Origin: an uncultured Paracoccaceae bacterium | Lineage (GTDB): Bacteria > Pseudomonadota > Alphaproteobacteria > Rhodobacterales > Rhodobacteraceae | Direction of reading: 5' to 3' | Assembly: GCA_937132145.1 (NCBI GenBank) | Contig: CAKZNY010000268.1 | Location: 1 to 10,267 of the forward strand | Length of the DNA stretch: 10,267 nucleotides | Shown: positions 1 through 5,089 of the stretch, piece by piece | Position numbering within the stretch: position 1 is the stretch's first letter | Layout: each line of letters opens with the position of its first letter | Program-made: the position numbers and the translations under genes | Notes under the pieces: generated by a model | Told to the model about the DNA's origin: nothing | The model's database searches: none | What the model saw: the letters and a program-made list of their open reading frames with translations, nothing else

Positions 1-227
1 ACCCACAAAAGAGCGATCGTTCACAATGGCGATTGTTCTTAGTGCAACCATGGTAAGGGAATGCACGCTGGTTCAACAAATAGGAACGGTCAATGGTTGG
101 GGCCATTCAATTCCCTCGAACAAGCCAACAAGGTCGCGAAATCTACTGGGCGTGACGAAATCCGATCCTGCCAAAACTGCGTTTGAAAACGAAAGTAGAA
201 AAAGGCGACGCGATTCCATTGCACATT

Positions 228-288
228 TTGTCACAATTTCCGAGTGACAACATGGTGACACCGGGCACTTGTTTTTTGGTGACAACAT
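228..288. promoter_or_regulatory. Cluster of GTGACA/TGTCAC elements
   Basis: TTGTCAC (228-234) and GTGACAA (244-250) form a perfect 7-bp inverted repeat with a 9-bp spacer. GTGACAACAT occurs twice exactly, at 244-253 and 279-288. A further GTGACA lies at 255-260 inside the near-palindrome GGTGACACC (254-262). That gives four copies of one hexamer in about 60 bp, which looks like a multi-site operator for an unidentified DNA-binding protein. The regulated gene is unclear: the nearest transcript is tRNA-His on the minus strand, which ends just to the right, and any gene to the left lies outside the window. Function is inferred from repetition alone. Confidence 0.35.
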
Positions 289-296
289 AGGTCAGA

Positions 297-310
297 GGTA
301 ATGGATTACC
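297..310. promoter_or_regulatory. Palindrome GGTAAT-GG-ATTACC
   Basis: The two 6-bp arms (297-302 and 305-310) are perfectly complementary around a 2-bp centre. The element sits between the GTGACA cluster and the 3' end of tRNA-His. It could be a protein-binding site, or a weak hairpin in the read-through transcript of the tRNA. As a terminator it is poor, because the stem is AT-rich and no T-run follows on the minus strand. Confidence 0.3.
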
Positions 311-351
311 ACGTAACCCATTCTAAAATATATCAAAGATAATCTGGAAAA

Positions 352-428
352 TGGTACCAGCGCCCCGGATTGAACGGGGGGCCTCTTGATCCACAATCAA
401 GCGCTCTAACCAACTGAGCTACGCCGGC
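352..428 (-). tRNA. tRNA-His (anticodon GTG)
   Basis: Read on the minus strand, this 77-nt sequence folds into a full cloverleaf. The D arm contains AGCTCAG followed by TTGGTTAGAGC. The anticodon stem is CTTGA/TCAAG with loop TTGTGGA, giving anticodon GTG (complement at 392-394). The T arm is CCCCG/CGGGG with loop TTCAATC, and CCA is encoded at 354-352. The acceptor pairs G1-U72, C2-G71, C3-G70, G4-U69, G5-C68, C6-G67 and G7-C66, with discriminator A73. Position -1 is T, so the extra 5' G typical of bacterial tRNA-His is not encoded. Lack of G-1 together with U72 and A73 is the known signature of the divergent tRNA-His/HisRS pair in a group of alphaproteobacteria. Confidence 0.97.
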
Positions 429-454
429 ACATAACGAAAACTTCGTATGGCGGG

Positions 455-483
455 GAAGTAATGAGGTTTGGGTGTTTGGTCAA
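455..483 (-). promoter_or_regulatory. Probable tRNA-His promoter
   Basis: On the minus strand there is a near-consensus -35 box TTGACC (483-478), a 17-nt spacer, and a weak -10 box TACTTC (460-455). Transcription would then start near 448, giving a 5' leader of about 20 nt before the mature tRNA at 428. The -35 and spacing are good. The -10 matches the consensus mainly at its first two bases, so the call is tentative. Confidence 0.4.
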
Positions 484-510
484 TACCGAACTGGCGAGAT
501 TTGGCCGTGC

Positions 511-753
511 TCAGGGTTTTTTTCGCAGGAAGAAAATCAAAGCGCCGATTATGGCCACTCCGAGGATCGCTTCGCTTGAAACGGCTGACATGAACAGGCT
601 GATATTTGTGATGACCGAAATTACATATGGGCCCGCGTCTTCCCCCAGCAAAAGATAAACGATGACAATAAATCCGACGAGCACGAGTCCGGTTTCGGCA
701 ACTTTTAACAGTACCGTTTTAACCGATTGTAAAGCGTTCAGGATTTTTTGCAT
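511..753 (-). CDS. Hydrophobic membrane microprotein A (80 aa)
   Basis: I do not recognise a named family. The protein has a basic N-terminus (several Lys in residues 3-17) and a hydrophobic helix at about 21-37. A second hydrophobic stretch follows at about 43-59, then a helix at about 61-76 and a basic tail RKKP. No cleavable signal peptide is evident. Positive charge at both ends and an acidic loop (GED, 37-39) suggest that both termini face the cytoplasm. The ATG at 753 has a good ribosome binding site (AGGA, 8 nt upstream). It lies 40 bp downstream of microprotein B on the same strand. The two align without gaps over 61 residues with 14 identities, including the glycines of the first helix and an Asn-Ile in the middle, so they are probably paralogues in one operon. 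A holin-like, pore-forming or pilin-like role can be imagined but nothing here shows it. Confidence 0.8.
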   Translation of the reverse strand: MQKILNALQSVKTVLLKVAETGLVLVGFIVIVYLLLGEDAGPYVISVITNISLFMSAVSSEAILGVAIIGALIFFLRKKP

Positions 754-793
754 TATTTCGATCCTTTATAGGTCCGGGGGAAGATGTTCTTAA

Positions 794-1012
794 CTACTTG
801 TTGAACAGGTATAGTACCACGCCAACTGCGATCAGGCCTGGCAATCCGGCGCCGCCCAGCTCAGCGATAAGTAATGTGATGTTGCCAACAACATCGCCCA
901 GGAATGCCATGTTGCCTGCGCCAACCAGTAGCGATGCAACAATTGCTAATCCGAGTAGTGCAATCCCGATTTCAGTGAGATCGCCAACAGATTTTTTGAT
1001 CTTGTCTATCAT
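794..1012 (-). CDS. Hydrophobic membrane microprotein B (72 aa)
   Basis: Probable paralogue of microprotein A and first gene of the pair. It has a charged amphipathic N-terminus (IDKIKK, residues 2-7), a hydrophobic helix at about 14-31, a moderately hydrophobic segment at about 36-50, a glycine-rich turn (GGAGLPG, 53-59), and a last helix at about 57-70 ending Asn-Lys. No cysteines, catalytic motifs or signal peptidase site are visible. Gly and Ala make up a large share of the chain, as in tightly packed helix bundles. The ATG at 1012 follows a strong ribosome binding site (GAGG, 7 nt away). I cannot assign a function. Two-helix proteins of this size include holins, ATP synthase c subunits, VirB2-type pilins and small toxins; none is matched well enough to claim. 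Confidence 0.82.
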   Translation of the reverse strand: MIDKIKKSVGDLTEIGIALLGLAIVASLLVGAGNMAFLGDVVGNITLLIAELGGAGLPGLIAVGVVLYLFNK

Positions 1013-1314
1013 TAGATTCCCTCATTTTTTTCAGTTCGAGCAAACACCGGATGGCGATGCTAGGTCGGATGCAATCGGCGGAAAATCGCTCGGTCAAGGA
1101 AAAATGCAATTGACACCACTATATGTGGGGTAAAAGCAACGATGTTGCGCAAGATGTCGTGGGTTTGTCTATTTATTGCGGGAAAACCCAACGCGAACAC
1201 CCCATTAACGTGTATTTTGCGGGGTTCATTGGATAATTTTGAATGATCCACAACAGTTCCCCTTGAAGATTATTGCTGGCCAAAGTAGCCATGCTTCAAC
1301 CAAGGAGAAGAATT
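1013..1314. other. Divergent intergenic region, microproteins / 65-aa gene
   Basis: This 302-bp stretch separates the leftward microprotein pair from the rightward 65-residue gene and must hold both promoters. A short minus-strand frame at 1060-1251 is not supported as a gene. Visible elements are a candidate leftward promoter (1069-1097), a consensus TTGACA at 1110-1115 on the plus strand without a good -10 at 17 bp, and the symmetric element CCAC-TATAT-GTGG (1116-1128) directly after it. The right part (about 1190-1245) is AT-rich, with a GATAAT at 1232-1237 that could be the -10 of the rightward gene. No matching -35 was found for it. Confidence 0.5.
1069..1097 (-). promoter_or_regulatory. 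Candidate promoter of microprotein pair
   Basis: On the minus strand, TTGACC (1097-1092) is followed after 17 nt by TTGCAT (1074-1069). The -35 is close to consensus; the -10 is weak. The predicted start near 1062 would leave a leader of about 50 nt before the ATG of microprotein B. The same TTGACC box with 17-nt spacing is seen before tRNA-His. Confidence 0.3.
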
Positions 1315-1512
1315 ATGGGTATTAACAGCGAAAGCGATGTTTCTGCGAATTTGCAAATTGGCCCTACCGATCAGGGCATGGTGCGGTTGTTCATTGATAC
1401 TGGCAAGATAGAAATTCCGCTGGATTTCGAACCGGAAGAAGCCGAAGAGATCGCGGACGAGTTGCGTGCCGCAGCAGTTCGCGCTCGTGCAGTGACGTCA
1501 AAAGGCAAATAA
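1315..1512 (+). CDS. Small conserved protein, DUF6324-like (65 aa)
   Basis: A small, soluble, acidic protein. It begins MGINSESD and has a hydrophobic middle that looks like a beta hairpin (MVRLFIDTGKIEIPLDF, residues 22-38). A glutamate-rich helix follows (PEEAEEIADELRAAA, 40-54), then a basic tail ending SKGK. I associate this pattern with a Rhodobacterales family of unknown function, DUF6324; that name is from memory and should be checked. The ATG at 1315 is chosen over the in-frame TTG at 1273 because AGGAG lies at 1303-1307, 7 nt before it. The stop TAA (1510-1512) directly abuts the stop of the convergent glycosyltransferase gene, with no bases between and no terminator hairpin visible. 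Its function is unknown. Confidence 0.85.
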   Translation: MGINSESDVSANLQIGPTDQGMVRLFIDTGKIEIPLDFEPEEAEEIADELRAAAVRARAVTSKGK

Positions 1513-3159
1513 TCAATCCGCCAATACACCCAGTGCATTGAGCCGATCGAGATATCGTTTCGCCTGCATTTGCGGTGTAAATCTGGTGCGCAGAAGTTTT
1601 TGACCTAATAACGCTTTGATTTTGGCTTTTAACGGATTGCCCCGCACGTCGCGCATCGCGTTTGCCAGCGCCTCTACGTCGATTTCGGCCCATTGGGCGT
1701 TTTTCAGGGGGGCGATCGTCTCCCCTATGCCGGTGTTAACCAGTTTGTAGGGCACGGGGTAGGCCGTGTCATGCGAGCAAATTTCTTGCGTGCCGGAATA
1801 ATCGGTGACGATCACAGGGCGGGCGTACCACAGCGCGTATGCGGGGATATACCCGAACCCCTCGGCACGATGCGGCGAGACGATGCAGTCGGCCCGCTTT
1901 ATCAGGGCAAGCAGATCGTTGAAAGGCAACATGCGTTCATCCACGATCACGCGTGGATCGCGTTGTGCAATGGCCCTGATCTGGTGCATTTGACCATTCG
2001 GATCCCCCCAATGCGACGGATCGACTGGAGTAGTTTTTATGATCAGGCGCACATTTGGCGCGTTCGGGAAGGCTGCTAAAAACGCCTGAACTGCGGCCAG
2101 AGGATTTTTGCGTTCGACCGAGGAGTGCGCGTCAAAGCACATCAATATCACGTGGTGACTGGCGTTGATGTCGTATTGTGCCATGCTGGCGGCTTGTAAC
2201 TCTGGCAGGGAAAACCCTTTACCGACATTCACAATCGGACAATCGTAAACTTTTTCATAAATTTTCTGAACATACCGGCTGGGCACCCAGACCTCGTCCA
2301 GAATTTTTCCGGCTTGCAGGTGCGAGCGGGGTAGGGTTTCCAGTTCCCACAACAGAAACCCGATATGCAGGGACGCATCCGGTTTTCGCATCTGGTGCGG
2401 AATTTGGTCGGCGTTAACGTGGTGCAGCGTCAGCGGGCGGGTCAGGCGGCGGGTAGCAAATCTATCGGCCATGGATGTGGGAATGTTGGCTAATGCGAAG
2501 GCTTCCGCGCTCATCAAAGTGTTGCGCGCCAAGCCGCTCTGACCATCGGTGATCCCGCGAATATGTACGATATTTTCACGGACGGGAGGGGCGGGCGCAA
2601 GTTTAGTGGTTAACCTTTTCGCCAGATCCTGTGAAGGCGCACTTGTCCAGAAAATCCGTGTGTTGCGCCATGCAAAAATACGAATCAGGGCTACTAGTAA
2701 AAGGGAAACCCAACGCGGTGTTTGTTGTGTTTCGGGATCGGGCAGAAATACGCATTCTTTAGCGCGGGTTGCGATGATCAATGCCAGTTTGATGCGCCGC
2801 CATTCCTCCATCCGTCGGTTGCGCCAGCGGGGTTTGTTGATCGCGTCAAAGCCAAGGCCAGCGGGATAGATGATGGCGGTGAACGGCGTTTTTGTTATCT
2901 GGTCCACTGCGGCAATTGTTTCGCCCCACAATCGACGGCTTCGGAACCGTAACGGGACAAGCGCGGGCGAGGGGGCGTTGGCGACGGTAACCACGATATT
3001 GTTGTTTTTAACGAGGCGCGCGGCCAGTTGGCGTGCTGGTGGTGGTCCATGGCCGTTAGGGGTGAACCGTCCTAAAATCACATACTTTTCACGCGCGCCG
3101 GTTTCGGGCGCGTCGGCAACCGGAATAGAATCGATCGTTAGAGTATTGTCAAAAAGCAC
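1513..3159 (-). CDS. GT4-type glycosyltransferase with N-terminal extension
   Basis: Predicted cytoplasmic GT-B glycosyltransferase of the GT4/GT1 superfamily; donor and acceptor are unknown. The recognisable enzyme starts near residue 195, with a glycine loop GQSGLARNT (206-214) and an acceptor-domain block with WELE (271-274) and DEVWVPSRYV (288-297). The nucleotide-sugar domain has SVERKNP (347-353), an IIK (373-375) and SPHRAEGFG (428-436). The family usually has two glutamates in E-x7-E: E433 is present, but the second position is Tyr441. Residues 1-190 form an extra region with a Rossmann-like start (YVILGRF, 26-32) and a hydrophobic stretch at 151-164; I cannot name it. Translation starts at a GTG (3159-3157) preceded by GAGG. 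The gene stands alone, divergent from 6S RNA, with no polysaccharide gene cluster beside it. Total length exceeds a usual GT4 enzyme (about 350-400 residues). Confidence 0.85.
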   Translation of the reverse strand: MLFDNTLTIDSIPVADAPETGAREKYVILGRFTPNGHGPPPARQLAARLVKNNNIVVTVANAPSPALVPLRFRSRRLWGETIAAVDQITKTPFTAIIYPAGLGFDAINKPRWRNRRMEEWRRIKLALIIATRAKECVFLPDPETQQTPRWVSLLLVALIRIFAWRNTRIFWTSAPSQDLAKRLTTKLAPAPPVRENIVHIRGITDGQSGLARNTLMSAEAFALANIPTSMADRFATRRLTRPLTLHHVNADQIPHQMRKPDASLHIGFLLWELETLPRSHLQAGKILDEVWVPSRYVQKIYEKVYDCPIVNVGKGFSLPELQAASMAQYDINASHHVILMCFDAHSSVERKNPLAAVQAFLAAFPNAPNVRLIIKTTPVDPSHWGDPNGQMHQIRAIAQRDPRVIVDERMLPFNDLLALIKRADCIVSPHRAEGFGYIPAYALWYARPVIVTDYSGTQEICSHDTAYPVPYKLVNTGIGETIAPLKNAQWAEIDVEALANAMRDVRGNPLKAKIKALLGQKLLRTRFTPQMQAKRYLDRLNALGVLAD

Positions 3160-3232
3160 GGGAACCTCGGGGTATATGCCCCCTCTTTATTCACGAATTT
3201 CGGTAATAATTGGTTAATATGCCCGCACCCTC

Positions 3233-3261
3233 TTCTATTATTCCACTTTAGGGCTTAGATT
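3233..3261 (+). promoter_or_regulatory. Candidate 6S RNA promoter
   Basis: TAGATT (3256-3261) is a fair -10 box. It would place transcription start at about 3267-3269, exactly where the closing stem of the 6S RNA begins. The -35 region 17 bp upstream (TTCTAT, 3233-3238) is weak. Agreement between the predicted start and the RNA fold is the main support. Confidence 0.4.
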
Positions 3262-3266
3262 GGGTA

Positions 3267-3410
3267 GTGGCGGGTGCTGACCTTCGCGTGAGAGGCCTAC
3301 ATCCTAGTGGCCTTAATTTTTGAAAGGGAGCTGGCTCTGTGACTGGTCGTGGCCTAACGCACCCGGTGCCCACCTGTACATGCAGGCTTTCAAGGATAAG
3401 TCACCTCCAC
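3267..3410 (+). ncRNA. ssrS: 6S RNA
   Basis: 6S RNA binds the housekeeping RNA polymerase holoenzyme and mimics an open promoter, lowering transcription in stationary phase. The sequence folds as a long rod. GTGG-C-GGGTG (3267-3276) pairs with CACCTCCAC (3402-3410), leaving only one bulged C and one G-U pair. Further in, ACCTT (3280-3284) pairs with AAGGAT (3392-3397) with one bulge. Internal hairpins include AGGCC/GGCCT (3293-3297 with 3309-3313) and CCTG/CAGG (3373-3376 with 3383-3386). The position immediately before 5-formyltetrahydrofolate cyclo-ligase is the classical 6S location in proteobacteria. Ends are approximate. A covariance-model search for 6S (Rfam) would confirm. Confidence 0.8.
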
Positions 3411-3430
3411 GGTCGAGACGGGCCCGCCAC

Positions 3431-4000
3431 ATGATTTCCGAACTAAAAGCGAGCGCCAGAACCGAAGGTTTTGCCCGCCGCAAGGCCGCGCACGAGGTGC
3501 GCGGCGATTGTGCCAACCGCGCGACGGATCACCTGTTGTCCTATGTTGCAGGGCTGGGCGCGGGGTTGGTGATTTCAGGGTTTATGCCAATCAGGACCGA
3601 GATTGATGTGCTGCCTGCGATGAACGCATTGCACGGGCTTGGTCACCGGATTTGTGTGCCGGTGATTATTCGCTCCGGTTTGCCGTTGTCGTTTCGCGAA
3701 TGGATGCCGGATTGCGAGATGATTAGCGGGCCATTTGGCGCCAAAGTGCCAGCGGAGGGCGACTGGTTGGTACCGGAAGTGTTGATCGTACCGTTGGTTA
3801 GCTTTGATGCACAGGGGTTCCGGTTGGGGTATGGCGGCGGGTATTACGACCGATCACTGGAGTTGCTACGCAAAAAGAAGCCCACCTTGGCGGTGGGCTA
3901 CGCCTATTCCGGGCAGATGGGCGAGGTGCCGGTTGAAGCCACTGACCAACGGTTAGACGCAATGGTGACCGAAAACGGTATAATCGAGTTCACCGGATAG
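3431..4000 (+). CDS. fau: 5-formyltetrahydrofolate cyclo-ligase
   Basis: Cytoplasmic enzyme (EC 6.3.3.2; also called ygfA, fthC or MTHFS) that uses ATP to convert 5-formyl-THF to 5,10-methenyl-THF, returning a storage folate to the active one-carbon pool. The 189-residue length is normal. Family features are basic ARRKAA (15-20), substrate-region FMPIRTEID (51-59), PLVSFD (121-126), the glycine-rich signature GYGGGYYDR (133-141), and a C-terminal VPVEATDQRLD (166-176). The ATG at 3431 is chosen because the family starts about here; the frame remains open upstream to a TTG at 3320, but that lies inside the 6S RNA. The ribosome binding site is weak (GAG at 3415-3417), and the start lies 20 nt after the 6S closing stem, so expression probably comes from processing or read-through of the 6S transcript. 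Confidence 0.95.
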   Translation: MISELKASARTEGFARRKAAHEVRGDCANRATDHLLSYVAGLGAGLVISGFMPIRTEIDVLPAMNALHGLGHRICVPVIIRSGLPLSFREWMPDCEMISGPFGAKVPAEGDWLVPEVLIVPLVSFDAQGFRLGYGGGYYDRSLELLRKKKPTLAVGYAYSGQMGEVPVEATDQRLDAMVTENGIIEFTG

Positions 4001-4181
4001 GCGAGATGTGCCCCAACCATGGCGTGTCCAATTAAGGCACTAATTCCGAATTTCATTCAAATGGCCACATTTGGCGAAAATTTGCCACAAAAATGACGAC
4101 AACAGGTCAAACCTTTGCCATCAAAACCATTCAGAGTTCGAGTGTGAACAGGAAGCATACTATTATATTTAGTAAACCGTA

Positions 4182-4300
4182 ACCTGATCACTTTGTGCAG
4201 TTACTGTCTGGTACCTGTATGTGAGAAGCTAACCGTGTGCAGTTGCCCCAAATTATTGCACACGGTTGGTGGTTTCATGTTTGTTGACCTGATCTTTGTG
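4182..4300 (+). repeat. Imperfect direct repeat ACCTGATC-TTTGTG
   Basis: ACCTGATC-AC-TTTGTG (4182-4197) recurs as ACCTGATCTTTGTG (4287-4300), differing only by a 2-bp insertion, about 105 bp apart. The two copies flank the 11-bp hairpin. A second short repeat, GTGCAGTT, lies at 4195-4202 and 4237-4244. This may be a small duplication or the debris of a mobile element. No transposase or terminal repeats are seen. Confidence 0.4.
4231..4267. repeat. 11-bp perfect inverted repeat (hairpin)
   Basis: AACCGTGTGCA (4231-4241) and TGCACACGGTT (4257-4267) are exact reverse complements separated by 15 nt. In RNA from either strand this gives a stable stem with a 15-nt loop. It lies 52 nt past the stop of the dehydrogenase gene, where a terminator or mRNA-protecting 3' stem-loop would be expected. 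No T-run follows on either strand, so a classical intrinsic terminator is not supported. A protein operator is the alternative. Confidence 0.6.
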
Positions 4301-4318
4301 ATTTCGGAAGGATAATCG

Positions 4319-5089
4319 TTATTTCGGTGCCATTCGAATTGCCCCGTCCAGCCGGATAACCTCGCCGTTGAGCATCGGGTTTTGGGCAATATGTGCGACC
4401 AACGATGCGTATTCCGCGGGATCGCCAAGGCGTGAGGGGAAGGGCACTTGTGCGCCAAGTGCTGCGCGTACTTCTTCAGGCAGGCCTGCCAGCATCGGCG
4501 TCATGAACAGGCCCGGCGCGATGGCCATAACGCGAATGCCGCTGCGGGACAAATCACGAGCCATGGGGATGGTCATGGCGGCGACCCCGCCTTTGGAGGC
4601 GGCATAGGCGACTTGGCCGATCTGGCCCTCGAACGCGGCGACCGAGGCGGTGTTGATGATCACACCGCGCTCGCCGTCGTCATTCATCGGGTCGGCTTTG
4701 CTCATGCCGGTGGCGGCTTGGCTGGCCACATTAAAGGTGCCGATCAGGTTCACGCCGATGGTTTTGGCGAACAGGTCGGGCTGGTGGTAGTTGCCGTCGC
4801 GGTCCACGGTTTTGGCAGCAAACGCGATGCCGGCACAGCTTACGCAAATGCGTTCTTGCCCGTGGATTTGGCGAGCGTGTGCGAAGGCGACCGAGACGCT
4901 TTCCACGTTTGACACATCCACCTTGCAGAACAGGCCGCCGATTTCTTTGGCAACGGCCTCGCCGCGCTCTGCGTTCATGTCGAAGATCGCCACGCGCACG
5001 CCTTGGTCCGCCAATTCCCGCGCGGTTGCTTCGCCAAGACCCGAAGCGCCGCCTGTTACGACGGCGGCGATTTTGCTGGAAAGTTTCAT
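4319..5089 (-). CDS. SDR 3-hydroxyacyl-CoA dehydrogenase, HSD10-like
   Basis: Short-chain dehydrogenase/reductase that oxidises 3-hydroxyacyl-CoA or 3-hydroxy-2-methylbutyryl-CoA with NAD. The 256-residue chain has the cofactor loop TGGASGLG (12-19) and Asp37 at the end of the second strand, which favours NAD over NADP. It has CAGIA (85-89, for the usual NAG), Asn114, and the catalytic triad Ser149, Tyr162 and Lys166 (Y-x3-K). The blocks [14 protein letters not shown] (146-159), [13 protein letters not shown] (216-228) and [14 protein letters not shown] (240-253) closely resemble animal HSD10 (3-hydroxyacyl-CoA dehydrogenase type 2), which supports the specific call. Its ATG overlaps the thiolase stop by 4 bp, with GAGG 7 nt upstream inside the thiolase gene, so the two are translationally coupled. 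The exact acyl substrate cannot be read from the sequence. Confidence 0.92.
   Translation of the reverse strand: MKLSSKIAAVVTGGASGLGEATARELADQGVRVAIFDMNAERGEAVAKEIGGLFCKVDVSNVESVSVAFAHARQIHGQERICVSCAGIAFAAKTVDRDGNYHQPDLFAKTIGVNLIGTFNVASQAATGMSKADPMNDDGERGVIINTASVAAFEGQIGQVAYAASKGGVAAMTIPMARDLSRSGIRVMAIAPGLFMTPMLAGLPEEVRAALGAQVPFPSRLGDPAEYASLVAHIAQNPMLNGEVIRLDGAIRMAPK

Larger units (their letters stand above)
1..351. other. Non-coding stretch 3' of tRNA-His
   Basis: No convincing gene is seen in this 351-bp stretch. Two overlapping open frames exist (26-247 on plus, 73-288 on minus). Neither has a well-placed ribosome binding site, neither resembles a family I know, and each is antisense to the other over most of its length. 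The right third is AT-rich and carries several symmetric elements, listed separately at 228-288 and 297-310. It lies directly downstream of tRNA-His, so the tRNA transcript must end here, but I see no classical GC-rich hairpin followed by a T-run. Immediately past the tRNA CCA the minus strand reads TTTTCC and then continues T-rich for about 25 nt. Confidence 0.6.
4001..4318. other. AT-rich intergenic region between convergent genes
   Basis: This 318-bp gap separates the convergent fau and dehydrogenase genes and is clearly poorer in GC than its flanks. No gene is supported; a minus-strand frame entering from 4458 overlaps the dehydrogenase and looks spurious. It holds an 11-bp perfect hairpin (4231-4267) and an imperfect direct repeat (4182-4197 and 4287-4300). 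It also holds an AT-rich symmetric element TACTA-N7-TAGTA (4158-4174), a small inverted repeat GTTC-N6-GAAC (4136-4149), and a near-palindrome at 4072-4087 (TGGCGAAAATTTGCCA). Convergent gene ends need only terminators, so this much ordered sequence is more than expected. A small RNA is possible: TATTAT at 4161-4166 could be a -10. Confidence 0.45.

Noticed and set aside
26..247. Plus-strand open frame of 73 codons
   Set aside because: No well-spaced ribosome binding site, composition without a domain pattern, and it overlaps an equally long antisense frame. Region judged non-coding.
73..288. Minus-strand open frame of 71 codons
   Set aside because: Its start lies inside the GTGACA repeats, no ribosome binding site precedes it, and it resembles no known family.
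352..428. tRNA-His as an integration (att) site
   Set aside because: No repeat of the tRNA 3' end was found elsewhere in the window and there is no integrase. The microprotein genes lie on the 5' side of the tRNA, not the usual side for integration.
511..1012. Microproteins as ATP synthase c subunits or VirB2-type pilins
   Set aside because: No conserved acidic residue sits in the middle of the last helix in both proteins, there are no signal peptides, and no ATP synthase or secretion genes are nearby.
1273..1314. Upstream TTG start for the 65-residue protein
   Set aside because: The ATG at 1315 has AGGAG at the right distance; the TTG at 1273 has none and the extra residues are basic and unlike the rest.
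3320..3430. Extended N-terminus of 5-formyltetrahydrofolate cyclo-ligase
   Set aside because: This part lies in the 6S RNA, starts with TTG and has no family similarity. The normal family start matches 3431.
4136..4149. LexA (SOS) box at GTTC-N6-GAAC
   Set aside because: Alphaproteobacterial LexA sites are direct GTTC-N7-GTTC type repeats. Orientation and spacing differ here.
4201..4458. Minus-strand frame of 85 codons
   Set aside because: It overlaps the 3' end of the dehydrogenase in another frame and crosses the AT-rich gap with no coding signal.
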